From Cyanobacterium sp. uoEpiScrs1 (GTDB lineage Bacteria; Cyanobacteriota; Cyanobacteriia; Cyanobacteriales; Microcystaceae), in contig NZ_OX373462.1 in assembly GCF_947331815.1 (NCBI RefSeq), positions 186,001 through 250,000 on the forward strand: DNA of 64,000 nucleotides, in the 5' to 3' direction. The translations under genes were made by a program, and so were the position numbers. A model generated the notes under the pieces. That model was given only the letters and a program-made list of their open reading frames with translations, had not been told where the DNA came from and searched no databases. The first letter of the stretch is position 1. Each line of letters begins with the position of its first letter. Shown in pieces: positions 52,755-62,402 of the stretch.

Positions 52755-53813
52755 TTAAATGCGAGGAATCATCATTTGTTCAATCATTTTAGCTAATTGT
52801 TGGGCACTGTTAAAAACAGCCAAACTTTCTGTTTTATTTGCCATTTTTTGAAGTTCATCGCAATCTCTTAATAATTTTAACACCGAATTTTTCAAAATTT
52901 CAGTGGTTAATTCTTCCTGGTGATAAACTAAGGCTGCACCTGCTTTCCCAATAATCTGAGCATTATAAACCTGGTGATTTTCAGCAGCAAAAGGATATGG
53001 AATTAAAATAGCTGGCGTTTTAGTAATAGCCAATTCTGTTAATATTCCTGCACCAGCTCTACTTACTGCCAGATTAGCCCGTTGTAATAACCCTGCCATA
53101 TTGTCATAAAAATGTAGTGGTAAATAGTAAGGATGTTGTAGACTTTGAGTATTAGGATCATTTGTTCCTGTCAAGTGGACAATATATGCTCCTTCAGATA
53201 GCCAAGAGTTAGCGCACTTGCGGACTAAATTATTAATAGGTACTGCTCCCTGAGATCCCCCTACTACAACAATCAAGGGAACATTGTCAGGGATGGGTAA
53301 ATCTAAGAGTTGAGGAGTGTAAAATTGCGATCTTACAGGAGTACTTACCCATATTGTCTCGGAATTAGGTAAATACTGCGCGGTTTCTTTAAAGCCCAAA
53401 GCCACTCCATCGCAAACTCGACTTAACAGACGAGTTACTTTTCCTGGGATAAAGTTCGATTCATGAATAATTGCTTTAATACCTGACAAACGGGCAGCTA
53501 AAATAGCAGGGGCAGCAATATATCCTCCTGTCGTGAACACCATATCAATTTTATGTTCTTTTATGATTTTTTTTACTTGAAACACTGCCTTTATCAGTCT
53601 AAATAAGACCTTTATTATTTTGATGGGATTACGATTTTGAAATCCTTCTACGTCAATAAGATGGAGAGGATAGTGAGTGGTAACCAAAGTTTGTTCTAAT
53701 CGATTACGAACTCCTAACCATTCAATATGATAGTCAGGTAAGTGTTCGGCTAAGGCTAATGCCGGAAATAGATGACCGCCAGTTCCACTTGCAGCAATTA
53801 ATAAACGAATCAT
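52755..53813 (-). CDS. murG: MurG, lipid II-forming N-acetylglucosaminyltransferase
   Basis: Adds GlcNAc to lipid I on the inner membrane face to make lipid II for peptidoglycan. The 352-residue GT-B protein has GTGGHLFPALALAE at 10-23, the HESNFIPGKV loop, GGSQGAVPIN and the UDP-GlcNAc site SRAGAGILTELAITKTPAILIPYPFAAENHQ. Full length and intact, so a wall is still made. It stands outside any mra/mur cluster, which is common in cyanobacteria. Confidence 0.96.
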   Translation of the reverse strand: MIRLLIAASGTGGHLFPALALAEHLPDYHIEWLGVRNRLEQTLVTTHYPLHLIDVEGFQNRNPIKIIKVLFRLIKAVFQVKKIIKEHKIDMVFTTGGYIAAPAILAARLSGIKAIIHESNFIPGKVTRLLSRVCDGVALGFKETAQYLPNSETIWVSTPVRSQFYTPQLLDLPIPDNVPLIVVVGGSQGAVPINNLVRKCANSWLSEGAYIVHLTGTNDPNTQSLQHPYYLPLHFYDNMAGLLQRANLAVSRAGAGILTELAITKTPAILIPYPFAAENHQVYNAQIIGKAGAALVYHQEELTTEILKNSVLKLLRDCDELQKMANKTESLAVFNSAQQLAKMIEQMMIPRI

Positions 53814-53925
53814 ATTAATAATGAGCGAGATTTAGATAGAGAAATTGTAGTTAAGAATAGATACGTTAAAATAAGATCGGTCCCTATGTTTTTCACGACA
53901 GGATACTTAAGGATAATACAAGCGG

Positions 53926-54693
53926 ATGATTCAATTGCGTTGGTTCCTCTTTTTAATACTAAGTATGGGATTAAGTTTAAGTAGTATTTGTGTACCTAGT
54001 GCAGAAAGTGCTAATCTAGCCCCTAATACTTTAAAAAGCTTGATTGAAAAAATAAATGCGGCAGCTAACAACCGTGATAGTCAAAAGTTAATGGCTTTAT
54101 ACGGAGATCAATTTGCCACTACTGATGGGTTAACGGCTGAATCTTTTTCCAAAGCACTAATATCCTTGTGGGAAAAATACCCTGATTTAAAATACATCAC
54201 TAAACTTCAGTCTTGGAATAAAATAGAAAGAGGATGGGTGGCTGAAACCTTGACTACCATTGAAGGAACTAGTGAAACATCGGGTCGAATCATTCAACTC
54301 AGAGCTACTATCAAAGCCCGTCAAACATTTCAAAATGGAAAATTATTACACCAAGAAATTTTGACGGAGCGGACAGAACTTAATTCTGGCTCAAACCCCC
54401 CCAAGGTACATATCAAACTACCTGATACAGTGCGGGTGGGAGAAAAATTTGACTTTGATGTTATTGTCCAAGAGCCACTTAATGAAGATCTCTTAGCTGG
54501 GACAGCTATTAGTGAAAAAGTAGATAATGATCGCTATTTAGAACCAGGAGTCATGGAATTGGAATTGCTGCAAGCTGGAGGATTATTTAAACGAGTCAGA
54601 GCCTCAGACAAGCCGGAAAATAGATGGCTTTCTGCCCTACTAATTCGCGAAAATGGTATGACCTTAGTGACTCAACGGGTTCGCTTTCGATAA
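53926..54693 (+). CDS. Secreted or lipid-facing conserved protein with NTF2-like N-terminal part
   Basis: A 255-residue protein with a signal peptide (WFLFLILSMGLSLSSICVPSAESA; likely cleavage near 29). Residues 35-150 look like an NTF2/SnoaL-type fold (repeated helices, then LKYITKLQSWNKIERGWVAETLTTIEG). Residues 155-255 look like a beta-rich domain (PPKVHIKLPDTVRVGEKFDFDVIV). The function is unknown; it is probably periplasmic. Divergent from murG by 112 bases and convergent with trxA. Confidence 0.7.
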   Translation: MIQLRWFLFLILSMGLSLSSICVPSAESANLAPNTLKSLIEKINAAANNRDSQKLMALYGDQFATTDGLTAESFSKALISLWEKYPDLKYITKLQSWNKIERGWVAETLTTIEGTSETSGRIIQLRATIKARQTFQNGKLLHQEILTERTELNSGSNPPKVHIKLPDTVRVGEKFDFDVIVQEPLNEDLLAGTAISEKVDNDRYLEPGVMELELLQAGGLFKRVRASDKPENRWLSALLIRENGMTLVTQRVRFR

Positions 54694-54704
54694 CAAAAAC
54701 ATGG

Positions 54705-54733
54705 AGGGAAAATACATTGTAATGTTTTTCCCT
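54705..54733. terminator. Bidirectional terminator between convergent genes
   Basis: AGGGAAAATACATT at 54705-54718 pairs with AATGTTTTTCCCT at 54721-54733 with one bulged base. It lies 12 bases after one stop and 9 bases from the other, with A and T runs on the two sides of the stem, so it can serve both genes. Confidence 0.65.
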
Positions 54734-54741
54734 TTACCCTC

Positions 54742-55065
54742 TTAGAGATACTTTTCAATAGTGTTAGCTAAAGTCGTTTTAGGAACTGCTCCAACTACCA
54801 TATCTACCCGTTGGCCATCCTTAAAAATCATTAGGGTGGGAATACTACGAATACCATACTGACTTGCGATTTGAGGGTTGTCATCGGTATTTAGTTTGAC
54901 AACTTTAACTTGACCTTCGTACTGTTCAGCAATTTCTTCTACTACTGGAGCAACCATACGACAAGGACCACACCAAGGAGCCCAAAAATCCACTAGGACT
55001 GGAATATTGCTGTCTAAAACGTCGTCTTTAAACTTTTCATCTGTAACTTCAGCTGGCTTTGACAT
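54742..55065 (-). CDS. trxA: Thioredoxin
   Basis: Disulfide reductase of 107 residues with the active site [10 protein letters not shown] and the cis-proline loop SIPTLMIF, typical of m-type thioredoxin. It would reduce PRK, among other targets, and prk retains its redox cysteines. A ribosome site (AGGAATTC) precedes the ATG at 55065. The small RNA Yfr1 lies 186 bases upstream on the same strand, the arrangement known from other cyanobacteria. Confidence 0.97.
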   Translation of the reverse strand: MSKPAEVTDEKFKDDVLDSNIPVLVDFWAPWCGPCRMVAPVVEEIAEQYEGQVKVVKLNTDDNPQIASQYGIRSIPTLMIFKDGQRVDMVVGAVPKTTLANTIEKYL

Positions 55066-55250
55066 AATAAAGAATTCCTTTAATTGCTTGCGCCTCTCTA
55101 GAATACTCTAGAATTCTACCATAATGAAAACTATCTTGATTTACTTCAAACAAAGAGCATTTTTAATTTTATAAATAATTTATTTCTTTTTAACTGTAAA
55201 CTTAATAATTTTTGGAACAAAAAAACATCTCTCTGTTACCTTAGATAGAT

Positions 55251-55319
55251 AAGAAACCGCCCGAACAATGCTCGGGCGGAGTGTGGTGTGAGGAGTGAAC
55301 GGAAACATTCGTCTCCGCT
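55251..55319 (-). ncRNA. yfr1: Small regulatory RNA Yfr1
   Basis: Read on the minus strand: a first stem (CGGAGAC ... TTCCG), a single-stranded stretch containing ACTCCTCACAC, and a terminator stem CCGCCCGA/TCGGGCGG followed by TTTCTT. ACUCCUCACAC is the invariant antisense core of Yfr1, which pairs with the ribosome sites of outer-membrane protein mRNAs. Location beside trxA matches its usual genomic neighbourhood. A TACAAT box at 55326-55331 is spaced correctly for a start near 55319. Confidence 0.92.
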
Positions 55320-55325
55320 ATATCT

Positions 55326-55331
55326 ATTGTA
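55326..55331 (-). promoter_or_regulatory. Minus-10 box of yfr1
   Basis: TACAAT on the minus strand, seven bases before the predicted first G of Yfr1. No clear -35 hexamer is visible. Confidence 0.5.
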
Positions 55332-56132
55332 AATGACAATTTGCATTTTGATACAGCTTTTCTAGTATAGTTAAGGAATTTTTTAAGAATTAAAATGTTG
55401 CCATGGCATGGTTAGGAATTTTACATTGACAAATAACGTTATATATGCACTATTATAGATGTATAAATTAATTGCTGTAAGATCAAACTACCTTAAAATT
55501 TTTCAATAACAAATGCCTTAAAAATGAAGTGACTAAATTTAAATTTAAATATTTATATTATTGTAAATAATTACAAAATAAAGTAACAGTTAATTCCAAG
55601 AGATAATTTCATTGAGATTACATATTAGTTATTACCCTATTGTTTATCCTTTATTGACTACAATCAAAAAACAACAAAAATTAACGATAAGAAGGTAAAT
55701 TAGAATTGGGTTATATTTCAATCTTAATCATGTCATAGTCTCTATCTACAACGCTATTTGTCTAAATAATTGTTTTAAGATTCGGTGATGAATTTTGATA
55801 TTTGAATAAACCGTGTTTAATATAACGACTATGTTTTTAGAAACTTATTGTTTGTTATTGGTTCAAACTAAGTTGTTTTGTTATCAAAAAATTATTAAAT
55901 AATTCAGATAAATAATTACAGTATTTTTATCTGAACTATTTTGCTTATCTATTTTTTAGAAAAAATACCTTGTTTCATTAACATAGTATATATTTACCTT
56001 TATCTATCAATGCATAACTCCTGAACAGAAGATTTTACTTTAACTATAAACAATCATAATCATTGTTATTTGATTTCAATAAAGTCTCTCACCTAAGATA
56101 TTTTGTAGATATATATTTTTAACTGTAACCCT
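55332..56132. other. 0.8-kb gene-free spacer
   Basis: AT-rich between yfr1 and the helicase gene. No gene seen. guaB, often next to yfr1 in picocyanobacteria, is not here. Confidence 0.5.
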
Positions 56133-58463
56133 ATGACTTTTCATAATGACTTTCTTGCCCAACTTAATAGAGCACAACGTTTAGCTGTTGAACACTTTTG
56201 CGGACCTTTATTGGTAGCAGCTGGTGCTGGTTCAGGTAAAACTAGAGCTCTCACCTACAGAATTGCCTATCTAATTAGTCATCATCATGTTGAACCAGAT
56301 TCTATCCTAGCTGTTACCTTTACGAACAAAGCAGCTAAAGAGATGAAGGAGAGAATTGAGAGATTATTTGCACAAGAAATGGCTGTCAAAAATTATGGAC
56401 AACAGTTTGAGATTATCTCTGAATATGAACAAAAAAAACTGGTGTCGCAAGCTTATAAAACAATTACTAAAAAACTTTGGATTGGGACTTTTCATAGTTT
56501 ATGTGCAAGAATTCTACGCTTTGATATTAATAAATACCAAGATGAATTAGGAAGACAATGGCAGAAAAATTTTTCAATTTTTGATGAATTAGATGTACAA
56601 AATCTAATCAAAAATATTGTGATTAATCAATTTAATTTAGATGATAAAAAATTTAATCCTCGTTCAGTCCGCTATCATATCAGTAATTTGAAAAATTTGG
56701 GATTATCTCCCGATAAATATCTTAAACAAGACTCATCTTATAAAAATCGCGTTATTGCTGAAGTTTACAATGAGTATCAGTCGCAATTAGCTGCAAATAA
56801 TGCCTTGGACTTTGATGATTTGATTCTGGTCCCCGTAAGACTATTTCAACAAAACGAATCTATACTTGGCTATTGGCATAACCAATTTAAACATATATTA
56901 GTTGATGAATATCAAGATACCAATAAAATCCAATATGAACTCATTAGTTTACTAATAACTAATGGAGAAATTAAAAAAAGTAAATTAAATTGGCAAAATC
57001 GTTCTATTTTTGTCGTGGGTGATGCTGATCAATCTATTTATAGTTTTCGCATGGCAGACTTTACTATTTTGTTAAATTTTCAATCAGATTTTGGAGATGG
57101 TTTATCTGATCAGGATACCCGTACCATGATTAAATTAGAAGAAAATTATCGCTCAAGAGAAAATATATTAAAAGCAGCTAATTGTTTAATTGAAAATAAT
57201 ACCCAACGTATTGATAAAAGTTTGAAAGCTACACGAGGAGTAGGAGAATCTATTTATTGTTATAAGGCAGATAATGAGCAAATAGAATCAAAATTAGTTA
57301 TTAATAAAATAAAGAACTTAGTAAAAGAAAATCCAGAACTAAGCTGGGGAGATTTTACAATTCTTTATCGAGTCAATGCCCAATCTCGTCCTTTTGAAGA
57401 CAACTTAATTCACAACAATATTCCCTATAAAATAGTAGGAGGATTTAAATTTTATGATCGCCAAGAAATTAAAGATGCTCTAGCCTATTTACGTGTTATT
57501 GCTAATCCTGCAGATACTGTTAGTTTACTAAGAATTATTAATACTCCCCGTCGAGGAATTGGGAAAACTTCTATAGAGTCTTTGATTAAAGCTGCTCAAG
57601 AGTTAGAGATTCCTCTTTGGGAAATTATTTCTGATATGACATCCGTGAATACATTAACAGGAAGAGCAGCAAAAGCAATCAACAATTTTTCTAAAAAAAT
57701 TCAATATTTTCAAGAAAGAATCACTAGCTTATCAGGGGCTGAAATCCTAGAGCAAGTAATGGAAGTTTCTGGCTATATTAATGATTTAAAACAAAAAGGA
57801 ACAGAGGAAGCTGATAACCGCTTAGAAAACATTTCCGAGTTATATAATGCTGTTTTACAATTTCAAGAAGATACAGAAGACATGAACTTACAAGGATTTT
57901 TGTCAAATATTTCTCTTTCATCTGATCTTAATGATTTGAACGAAGAACAAAAAAAAGTATCTTTAATGACTCTTCATTCTGCTAAAGGTCTAGAATTTCC
58001 TATCGTATTTTTAGTTGGTTTAGAACAGGGACTATTACCTCATATTCGCAGTTTACATGATCCTCTATCCTTAGAAGAAGAACGCCGTTTGTGTTATGTT
58101 GGACTGACTCGTGCTCAGGAACAATTATTTTTAACCTATACTAGAGAACGATTTGTTTGGGGATCTAAGGAAGCTAAAAGTCCATCGCAGTTTTTAAAAG
58201 AGTTACCTTCAGATTTAATTAAAAATAATTTTTCAAAATCATTAAATTTTCATCATAATTCTAGCACCTTTAAATCTAAAATTATTCAGATACATAATCA
58301 AAAATGGTCAGTGGGAGATCATCTAATTCATCCCAATTTTGGAGTAGGAGAAATAACCCATATTTTTGGTGCCGAAAAAAAAATAAATTTGGCTATTAAA
58401 TTCTCAGGGATTGGACAAAAAATAGTTAATCCAAGAGTAACGTCAATAAAAAAAATTGATTAA
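56133..58463 (+). CDS. pcrA: UvrD/PcrA-type DNA helicase
   Basis: Superfamily 1A 3'-5' helicase of 776 residues for excision repair and replication conflicts. Motifs in order: Q-motif LNRAQRLAVEH, Walker A AGAGSGKT at 32-39, motif Ia AVTFTNKAAKEM, motif II LVDEYQDTN, motif III VGDADQSIYSFR, motif IV ENYRS, motif V LMTLHSAKGLEF and motif VI RLCYVGLTRAQ. The C-terminal Tudor-like end (WSVGDHLIHPNFGVGEI) typical of PcrA is present. An insert of about 40 residues lies before the GTFHSLCARIL segment. Fully intact. Confidence 0.95.
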   Translation: MTFHNDFLAQLNRAQRLAVEHFCGPLLVAAGAGSGKTRALTYRIAYLISHHHVEPDSILAVTFTNKAAKEMKERIERLFAQEMAVKNYGQQFEIISEYEQKKLVSQAYKTITKKLWIGTFHSLCARILRFDINKYQDELGRQWQKNFSIFDELDVQNLIKNIVINQFNLDDKKFNPRSVRYHISNLKNLGLSPDKYLKQDSSYKNRVIAEVYNEYQSQLAANNALDFDDLILVPVRLFQQNESILGYWHNQFKHILVDEYQDTNKIQYELISLLITNGEIKKSKLNWQNRSIFVVGDADQSIYSFRMADFTILLNFQSDFGDGLSDQDTRTMIKLEENYRSRENILKAANCLIENNTQRIDKSLKATRGVGESIYCYKADNEQIESKLVINKIKNLVKENPELSWGDFTILYRVNAQSRPFEDNLIHNNIPYKIVGGFKFYDRQEIKDALAYLRVIANPADTVSLLRIINTPRRGIGKTSIESLIKAAQELEIPLWEIISDMTSVNTLTGRAAKAINNFSKKIQYFQERITSLSGAEILEQVMEVSGYINDLKQKGTEEADNRLENISELYNAVLQFQEDTEDMNLQGFLSNISLSSDLNDLNEEQKKVSLMTLHSAKGLEFPIVFLVGLEQGLLPHIRSLHDPLSLEEERRLCYVGLTRAQEQLFLTYTRERFVWGSKEAKSPSQFLKELPSDLIKNNFSKSLNFHHNSSTFKSKIIQIHNQKWSVGDHLIHPNFGVGEITHIFGAEKKINLAIKFSGIGQKIVNPRVTSIKKID

Positions 58464-58529
58464 ACTAATAATAAGTAAAGTACAATAGAATGATTAATAA
58501 CTTTAGTCTATGATTGGAGTTCGTTTAAC

Positions 58530-58986
58530 TTGTCTTCTCAATCTCAATGTCAATTGTCTCTCAACGCTGCGATAACTCTTGAGAAGATGCTACAAGAGAC
58601 CACTAAACATTTGTTTGAGTATGCTGTGCGGATCCAACCTCATCATGCCAAACTATTCAGAAATAGTTTGGCATGGAACTTATTTAATTTAGATCGGAGA
58701 GGTTAGAGTTGAATATTTGCGCTTTATGGGCATTGGTTACGCATAATTAGTAGAAATTGGGTTTTATCATTATTCAATACAATTGGAGCAGGAAGCTATT
58801 ATTAAAACTTAGATCAGTCAAATTGCTGGAATGCGGATGAATTTTGATTGCCGTGTGGAATCTTCAAATACACAGAAATGTTACGTGACTGGAACGGTGA
58901 CTTTAATGGTAGTTGATCAAGATAAAGGCAAAATTATGTGTCATATTCCTCTTATAGTTAGGGATGCTTTGATTAATCTAATTTAA
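58530..58986 (+). pseudogene. Acyl-CoA thioesterase (4HBT/hot-dog family) pseudogene
   Basis: The frame from a TTG at 58530 reads LSSQSQCQLS and continues ...FEYAVRIQPHHA. It then loses register by one base within a perfect 11-bp palindrome (58647-58672). The next frame resumes with the family motif VWHGTYLI, then GEVRVEYLRFMGIGYA, GMRMNFDCRVES, and CYVTGTVTLMVVDQDKGKIM to the stop at 58984. Three in-frame stops (after HGTYLI, after GIGYA and after AIIKT) confirm inactivation. It resembles YbgC-like cyanobacterial acyl-CoA thioesterases. Decay is recent, as most codons are still readable. Confidence 0.88.
58647..58672. repeat. Perfect 11-bp palindrome inside the thioesterase pseudogene
   Basis: GCCAAACTATT at 58647-58657 pairs with 58662-58672 around CAGA. 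It replaces the codons expected for the catalytic DYAGV stretch (16 bases where 15 are expected) and causes the frameshift. This is the mark expected of a template-switch (quasipalindrome) mutation. Confidence 0.7.
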
Positions 58987-59011
58987 CGATTTGCATTGTA
59001 TTTAACTTACA

Positions 59012-59845
59012 TTACTGGGTAATTAACGTAATAGAAGTCACTTCGGGAGAACAAAATAGTCTTCCAGGGAAGTAGGTTCCTAATCCACGATTAACATAAA
59101 GTTGATTTTTTTGAATTTGATGCCATCCTTGGGCCCATTGCCAATGTTTGACTATCCTAGAATGGGTTTTAATAAAAGGAATCCAGGAATGTAAATATTT
59201 AGGAGTATATTGATATATTTTGTCCAATAAAATTGGAGCAGGTCCTAGACAAGGAATATTAATTTGTCCTCCATGAGTATGACCTGACAACTGTAAATCT
59301 ACTCGCCATCTTTGTAAAACTACTGCTGAATCTGGATTGTGAGATAATACTAAACGAGGAATATAGGATGGCAATTGATTCATGATAGGTTCTGGGTTGA
59401 ATTCTTGTGACCAAAAATCAGCAAGTCCTACAATCGGTAAGTCGTCACCTAGTGGGGTAGCAATTTCATTCCAGAGAACTATAATACCAATATTAGTTAA
59501 TGCTTCAGTTAGCAAATGTTTAGCCTGATGATGATAGTAATCATGGTTACCTAACACCGCATAAATTCCCATACGACTTTTGAGATATTGTAAATGCTTA
59601 GCTAATTTATCAATAGTATTAGGTTGATCTGTAATATAGTCCCCAGTCAGTAATACTAGATCAGGGTCTTCATTGTTACTTAGTTTTATTGCTTCAGTTA
59701 ATAAGTCTTCCGATAAACGCAATCCATCGTAGTGTAAGTCTGAAAGCTGAGTGATTTTTGTGCCTACTAAAGATGTGGATAAATCGGTGATTGCAATATT
59801 CAAACGTTCTATTTTCAAGGGTCCAATTAGAATTGGCGATAACAT
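59012..59845 (-). CDS. Calcineurin-like metallophosphoesterase
   Basis: A 277-residue phosphoesterase of the YkuE/YaeI group. The dimetal ligands are present in order: LSDLHYD near 33-39, LLTGDYIT, VLGNHDYYHH, LVLSHNPD and LSGHTHGGQ. Relatives act at the membrane on lipid or cell-envelope phosphates. Residues 1-12 are mildly hydrophobic, but there is no clear signal peptide. The end GLGTYFPGRLFCSPEVTSITL is typical. The substrate is unknown. Confidence 0.88.
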   Translation of the reverse strand: MLSPILIGPLKIERLNIAITDLSTSLVGTKITQLSDLHYDGLRLSEDLLTEAIKLSNNEDPDLVLLTGDYITDQPNTIDKLAKHLQYLKSRMGIYAVLGNHDYYHHQAKHLLTEALTNIGIIVLWNEIATPLGDDLPIVGLADFWSQEFNPEPIMNQLPSYIPRLVLSHNPDSAVVLQRWRVDLQLSGHTHGGQINIPCLGPAPILLDKIYQYTPKYLHSWIPFIKTHSRIVKHWQWAQGWHQIQKNQLYVNRGLGTYFPGRLFCSPEVTSITLITQ

Positions 59846-60105
59846 TATATTTAAGAGCCTATAGAGAAGGAGAACATCGTCTATAAGATAACTGAAACAT
59901 GTCCAATAAACTAGATACTTTCAATTATATATAAATAGTAAATTAACAATAATAAATGTTTATACTCACACAAATTGATACTATTTATAGTAGTTACAGT
60001 CAATTTTTATTGGTTTGAACTAATATTTGACTATCTGCCAGAGGCAACTAAATTGGTATGTAACTAAAATATCTGTATAAACCGGTTTCTGTATCCTTAA
60101 TACAA

Positions 60106-60933
60106 TTATTTTATATTGGCTTTTATTCTCATATAAAAACCTAAAACTCCAAAAAATAATAATCCCATTACTCCAGCAAGAGGATTATTATCAATTCCTG
60201 TTATCCAGGGAGATATCTTTTCCGTGTAGTCTAAGAGTTGGCCTACATTTAGGATATAAAAACCCCATACAAATCCCCCATGTAAACCAATACAAATTCC
60301 TAAACGGTTTTCATTCCCACGTTTAGCCCAAACTAAAATTAGTCCTAAGAATAATAAAGCAGGAAATTGTGGAAAAGTTCTAATAATTTCTGCCAACGGT
60401 TTAATAAAATGCAATCCAGCAAAAAGTAAAGAATTAACCCACAATACAGTTGATGATATATAATCGAATTTTAATTCTTCTAACAACCATCCTCGGAATA
60501 ATAACTCTTCAGCAAATGCAATACCTAAAGCGCTTAATAATCCTTCAATAACAACCTTAACAATTCTTAGAGAAGGAATAGAAAAGTTAACCCATCCTAA
60601 AATTGATTCTATAATAAACAGGCTGACAGTAAATCCTAAGCCAAGACCTAATCCTTGTAATAATTCAAGTCCATTTTTTTTAGTTAAAACTAATCCATAT
60701 TGTTTCCACCAATAAAAATTGTGATAAACTTTCCTATTCCAAATAAACAATAATCCGATAAACTCTAAATATAGAAAAACTATATTGACAACTGTTGTCA
60801 AATTTTGGTTAGACCCAAATATCAAATGGACAGGAATTGTTACGGGAATCCACAATAATAATAAGATGAAAGCAAAAATTCCTATCCGAATCGGTGCTGG
60901 GTAATAGCTAATACGAGTAAGGTTAGGTTTCAA
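60106..60933 (-). CDS. CPBP-family intramembrane glutamic protease
   Basis: A 275-residue membrane protein with about seven helices and the CPBP (CAAX protease/bacteriocin processing) motifs: EELLFRGW near 142, the FAGLHF histidine near 170 and the GLHGGFVWGF histidine near 218. It probably cleaves membrane substrates and is unlikely to process prenylated proteins here. It starts at a TTG 13 bases after the clpS stop, so the two genes form a likely operon linking proteolysis functions. Confidence 0.88.
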   Translation of the reverse strand: MKPNLTRISYYPAPIRIGIFAFILLLLWIPVTIPVHLIFGSNQNLTTVVNIVFLYLEFIGLLFIWNRKVYHNFYWWKQYGLVLTKKNGLELLQGLGLGLGFTVSLFIIESILGWVNFSIPSLRIVKVVIEGLLSALGIAFAEELLFRGWLLEELKFDYISSTVLWVNSLLFAGLHFIKPLAEIIRTFPQFPALLFLGLILVWAKRGNENRLGICIGLHGGFVWGFYILNVGQLLDYTEKISPWITGIDNNPLAGVMGLLFFGVLGFYMRIKANIK

Positions 60934-60946
60934 ATGACAAATGAGA

Positions 60947-61240
60947 TTAATCGTCTGGTTCTATAGTACTAGTCAGTCCGTGATTTTTAAGAGTTTCACA
61001 ATAAAACTCAGCGGGTTCTAAAGCACAGGTAATAACTAAAGCTGTCCCATTATTATGAGCCTCCATCATAATACCAACTGCTTGTGCTTGAGTCATCCCT
61101 ACTATTGTTTGCGTCAGAGTCTGAACTACGTACTTCATAGAGTTAAAGTCGTCATTATGGAGTAAAACTCTATAGCGAGGGGCTGGCTTTCGAATACTTT
61201 TACTAAATGATGATCGTCTTTCGATTACTTCAGTAGACAC
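60947..61240 (-). CDS. clpS: ClpS adaptor of the Clp protease
   Basis: A 97-residue N-recognin adaptor that delivers N-end-rule substrates to the ClpC or ClpA ATPase with ClpP. A variable 20-residue N-terminal tail is followed by the conserved core YRVLLHNDDFNSMKYVVQ with the DDxN pocket residues, then GIMMEAHNNGTALVI and CALEPAEFYCETL. Cyanobacteria often have two ClpS; this one looks like the canonical ClpS1. First gene of a pair with the CPBP protease. Confidence 0.95.
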   Translation of the reverse strand: MSTEVIERRSSFSKSIRKPAPRYRVLLHNDDFNSMKYVVQTLTQTIVGMTQAQAVGIMMEAHNNGTALVITCALEPAEFYCETLKNHGLTSTIEPDD

Positions 61241-61630
61241 AGAGTTCCTCCTTTCGCTGAACTACTCTTGTAAAAATTTCAATCATATAAGGACTTAGTC
61301 AATCTTACTATTCGGATATCAGGTATTAAAAATAAATCTAGACTTAAGTATATCTTACTCATCAAATAAATACTATCCACCAATCAAAACTGATTAATTT
61401 TTATATTTGTTAAGTGAGATAAGTGATAGTTTTACACAACGAAAAGTATAAGCAACATAATACTACATCTATAGTACTACTACTTCTTATCAAGTAAATT
61501 TTAAAAAATAAAAAATGTTAACTACTGTATTCTAATTTTATTAAACTTTATCTACTACCCAAAAAACAGATTAATTCTAAAAGTTAAGTTATACGTTAGA
61601 ATGGAACTAGAGAGCGTTTTATAATTATTA
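61241..61630. other. Spacer between divergent clpS and nagB
   Basis: AT-rich promoter region for both directions. No gene or strong repeat seen. Confidence 0.5.
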
Positions 61631-62398
61631 ATGACATCCGAATATCAATTTAAAGTTGATACCCTTTCGGTTTATATTTCTAAAACTGGAAAAGAATTAG
61701 CTAAAGAATCGGCAGAAATCACTCAAAAATACTTGTCAAAGGTCTTAAAAGAAAAGAAAGAGGCGAGAATAGTATTGGCAACGGGAAACTCACAGTTACA
61801 GTTTCTTGATGCTTTGATTGCCACAAAAAAGATAGATTGGAATCGTATTACCCTATTCCATCTAGATGAATATTTAGGTATTAACGAAAAACACCAAGCT
61901 AGTTTTCGTCACTATCTCCAGGAAAAAGTAGAAAAGCGAGTTTACCCAAAACGATTTCATTATATTCAAGGAAACACTTTAGAACCTATTAACGAGTGTA
62001 ATCGCTATACTGAACTTCTACAAGAAAAACCTATTGACTTGTGTTGTTTAGGAGTTGGAACTAATGGACATTTAGCTTTTAATGAACCCGCTGTTGCTAA
62101 ATTTGATGATGCTTATTGGGTTAAATTAGTTCGCCTAGAAAAAGAAACCCGTCAAGTACAAGTTGATCAGGGACATTTTTCTCACCTGAATGAAGTTCCT
62201 AGATATGCCATCACTCTAACTATTCCTATGATTTTATCATCTCGTAAAATTATTTGTCTTGCACTTGGAAAAAATAAAGCAAAAATTGTTAAAACGATGC
62301 TTAGAAAGCATATCGAAACCCACTGCCCTGCTTCAATTTTACGCAAACACTCTGATGCAGATTTATTTTTGGATAAAAATTCAGCTTATTTACTATAA
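61631..62398 (+). CDS. nagB: Glucosamine-6-phosphate deaminase
   Basis: Converts glucosamine-6-phosphate to fructose-6-phosphate and ammonia, linking amino-sugar turnover to glycolysis. The 255-residue product has LATGNSQLQFLDAL near 50, the catalytic FHLDEYLG near 78 and the LGVGTNGHLAFNEP loop near 138. The reaction could recycle wall sugars or supply nitrogen-carbon balance; no nagA or transporter is adjacent. Convergent with the GerMN gene; a shared hairpin lies between them. Confidence 0.9.
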   Translation: MTSEYQFKVDTLSVYISKTGKELAKESAEITQKYLSKVLKEKKEARIVLATGNSQLQFLDALIATKKIDWNRITLFHLDEYLGINEKHQASFRHYLQEKVEKRVYPKRFHYIQGNTLEPINECNRYTELLQEKPIDLCCLGVGTNGHLAFNEPAVAKFDDAYWVKLVRLEKETRQVQVDQGHFSHLNEVPRYAITLTIPMILSSRKIICLALGKNKAKIVKTMLRKHIETHCPASILRKHSDADLFLDKNSAYLL

Positions 62399-62402
62399 AA
62401 AA

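Noticed and set aside
58530..58986. Idea that the pseudogene is the DHNA-CoA thioesterase of phylloquinone synthesis
   Set aside because: The readable motifs (VWHGTYL, GMRMNFD) fit the general YbgC-like acyl-CoA thioesterases better than Synechocystis Slr0204 as I remember it. A link to photosystem I loss would be unsupported.
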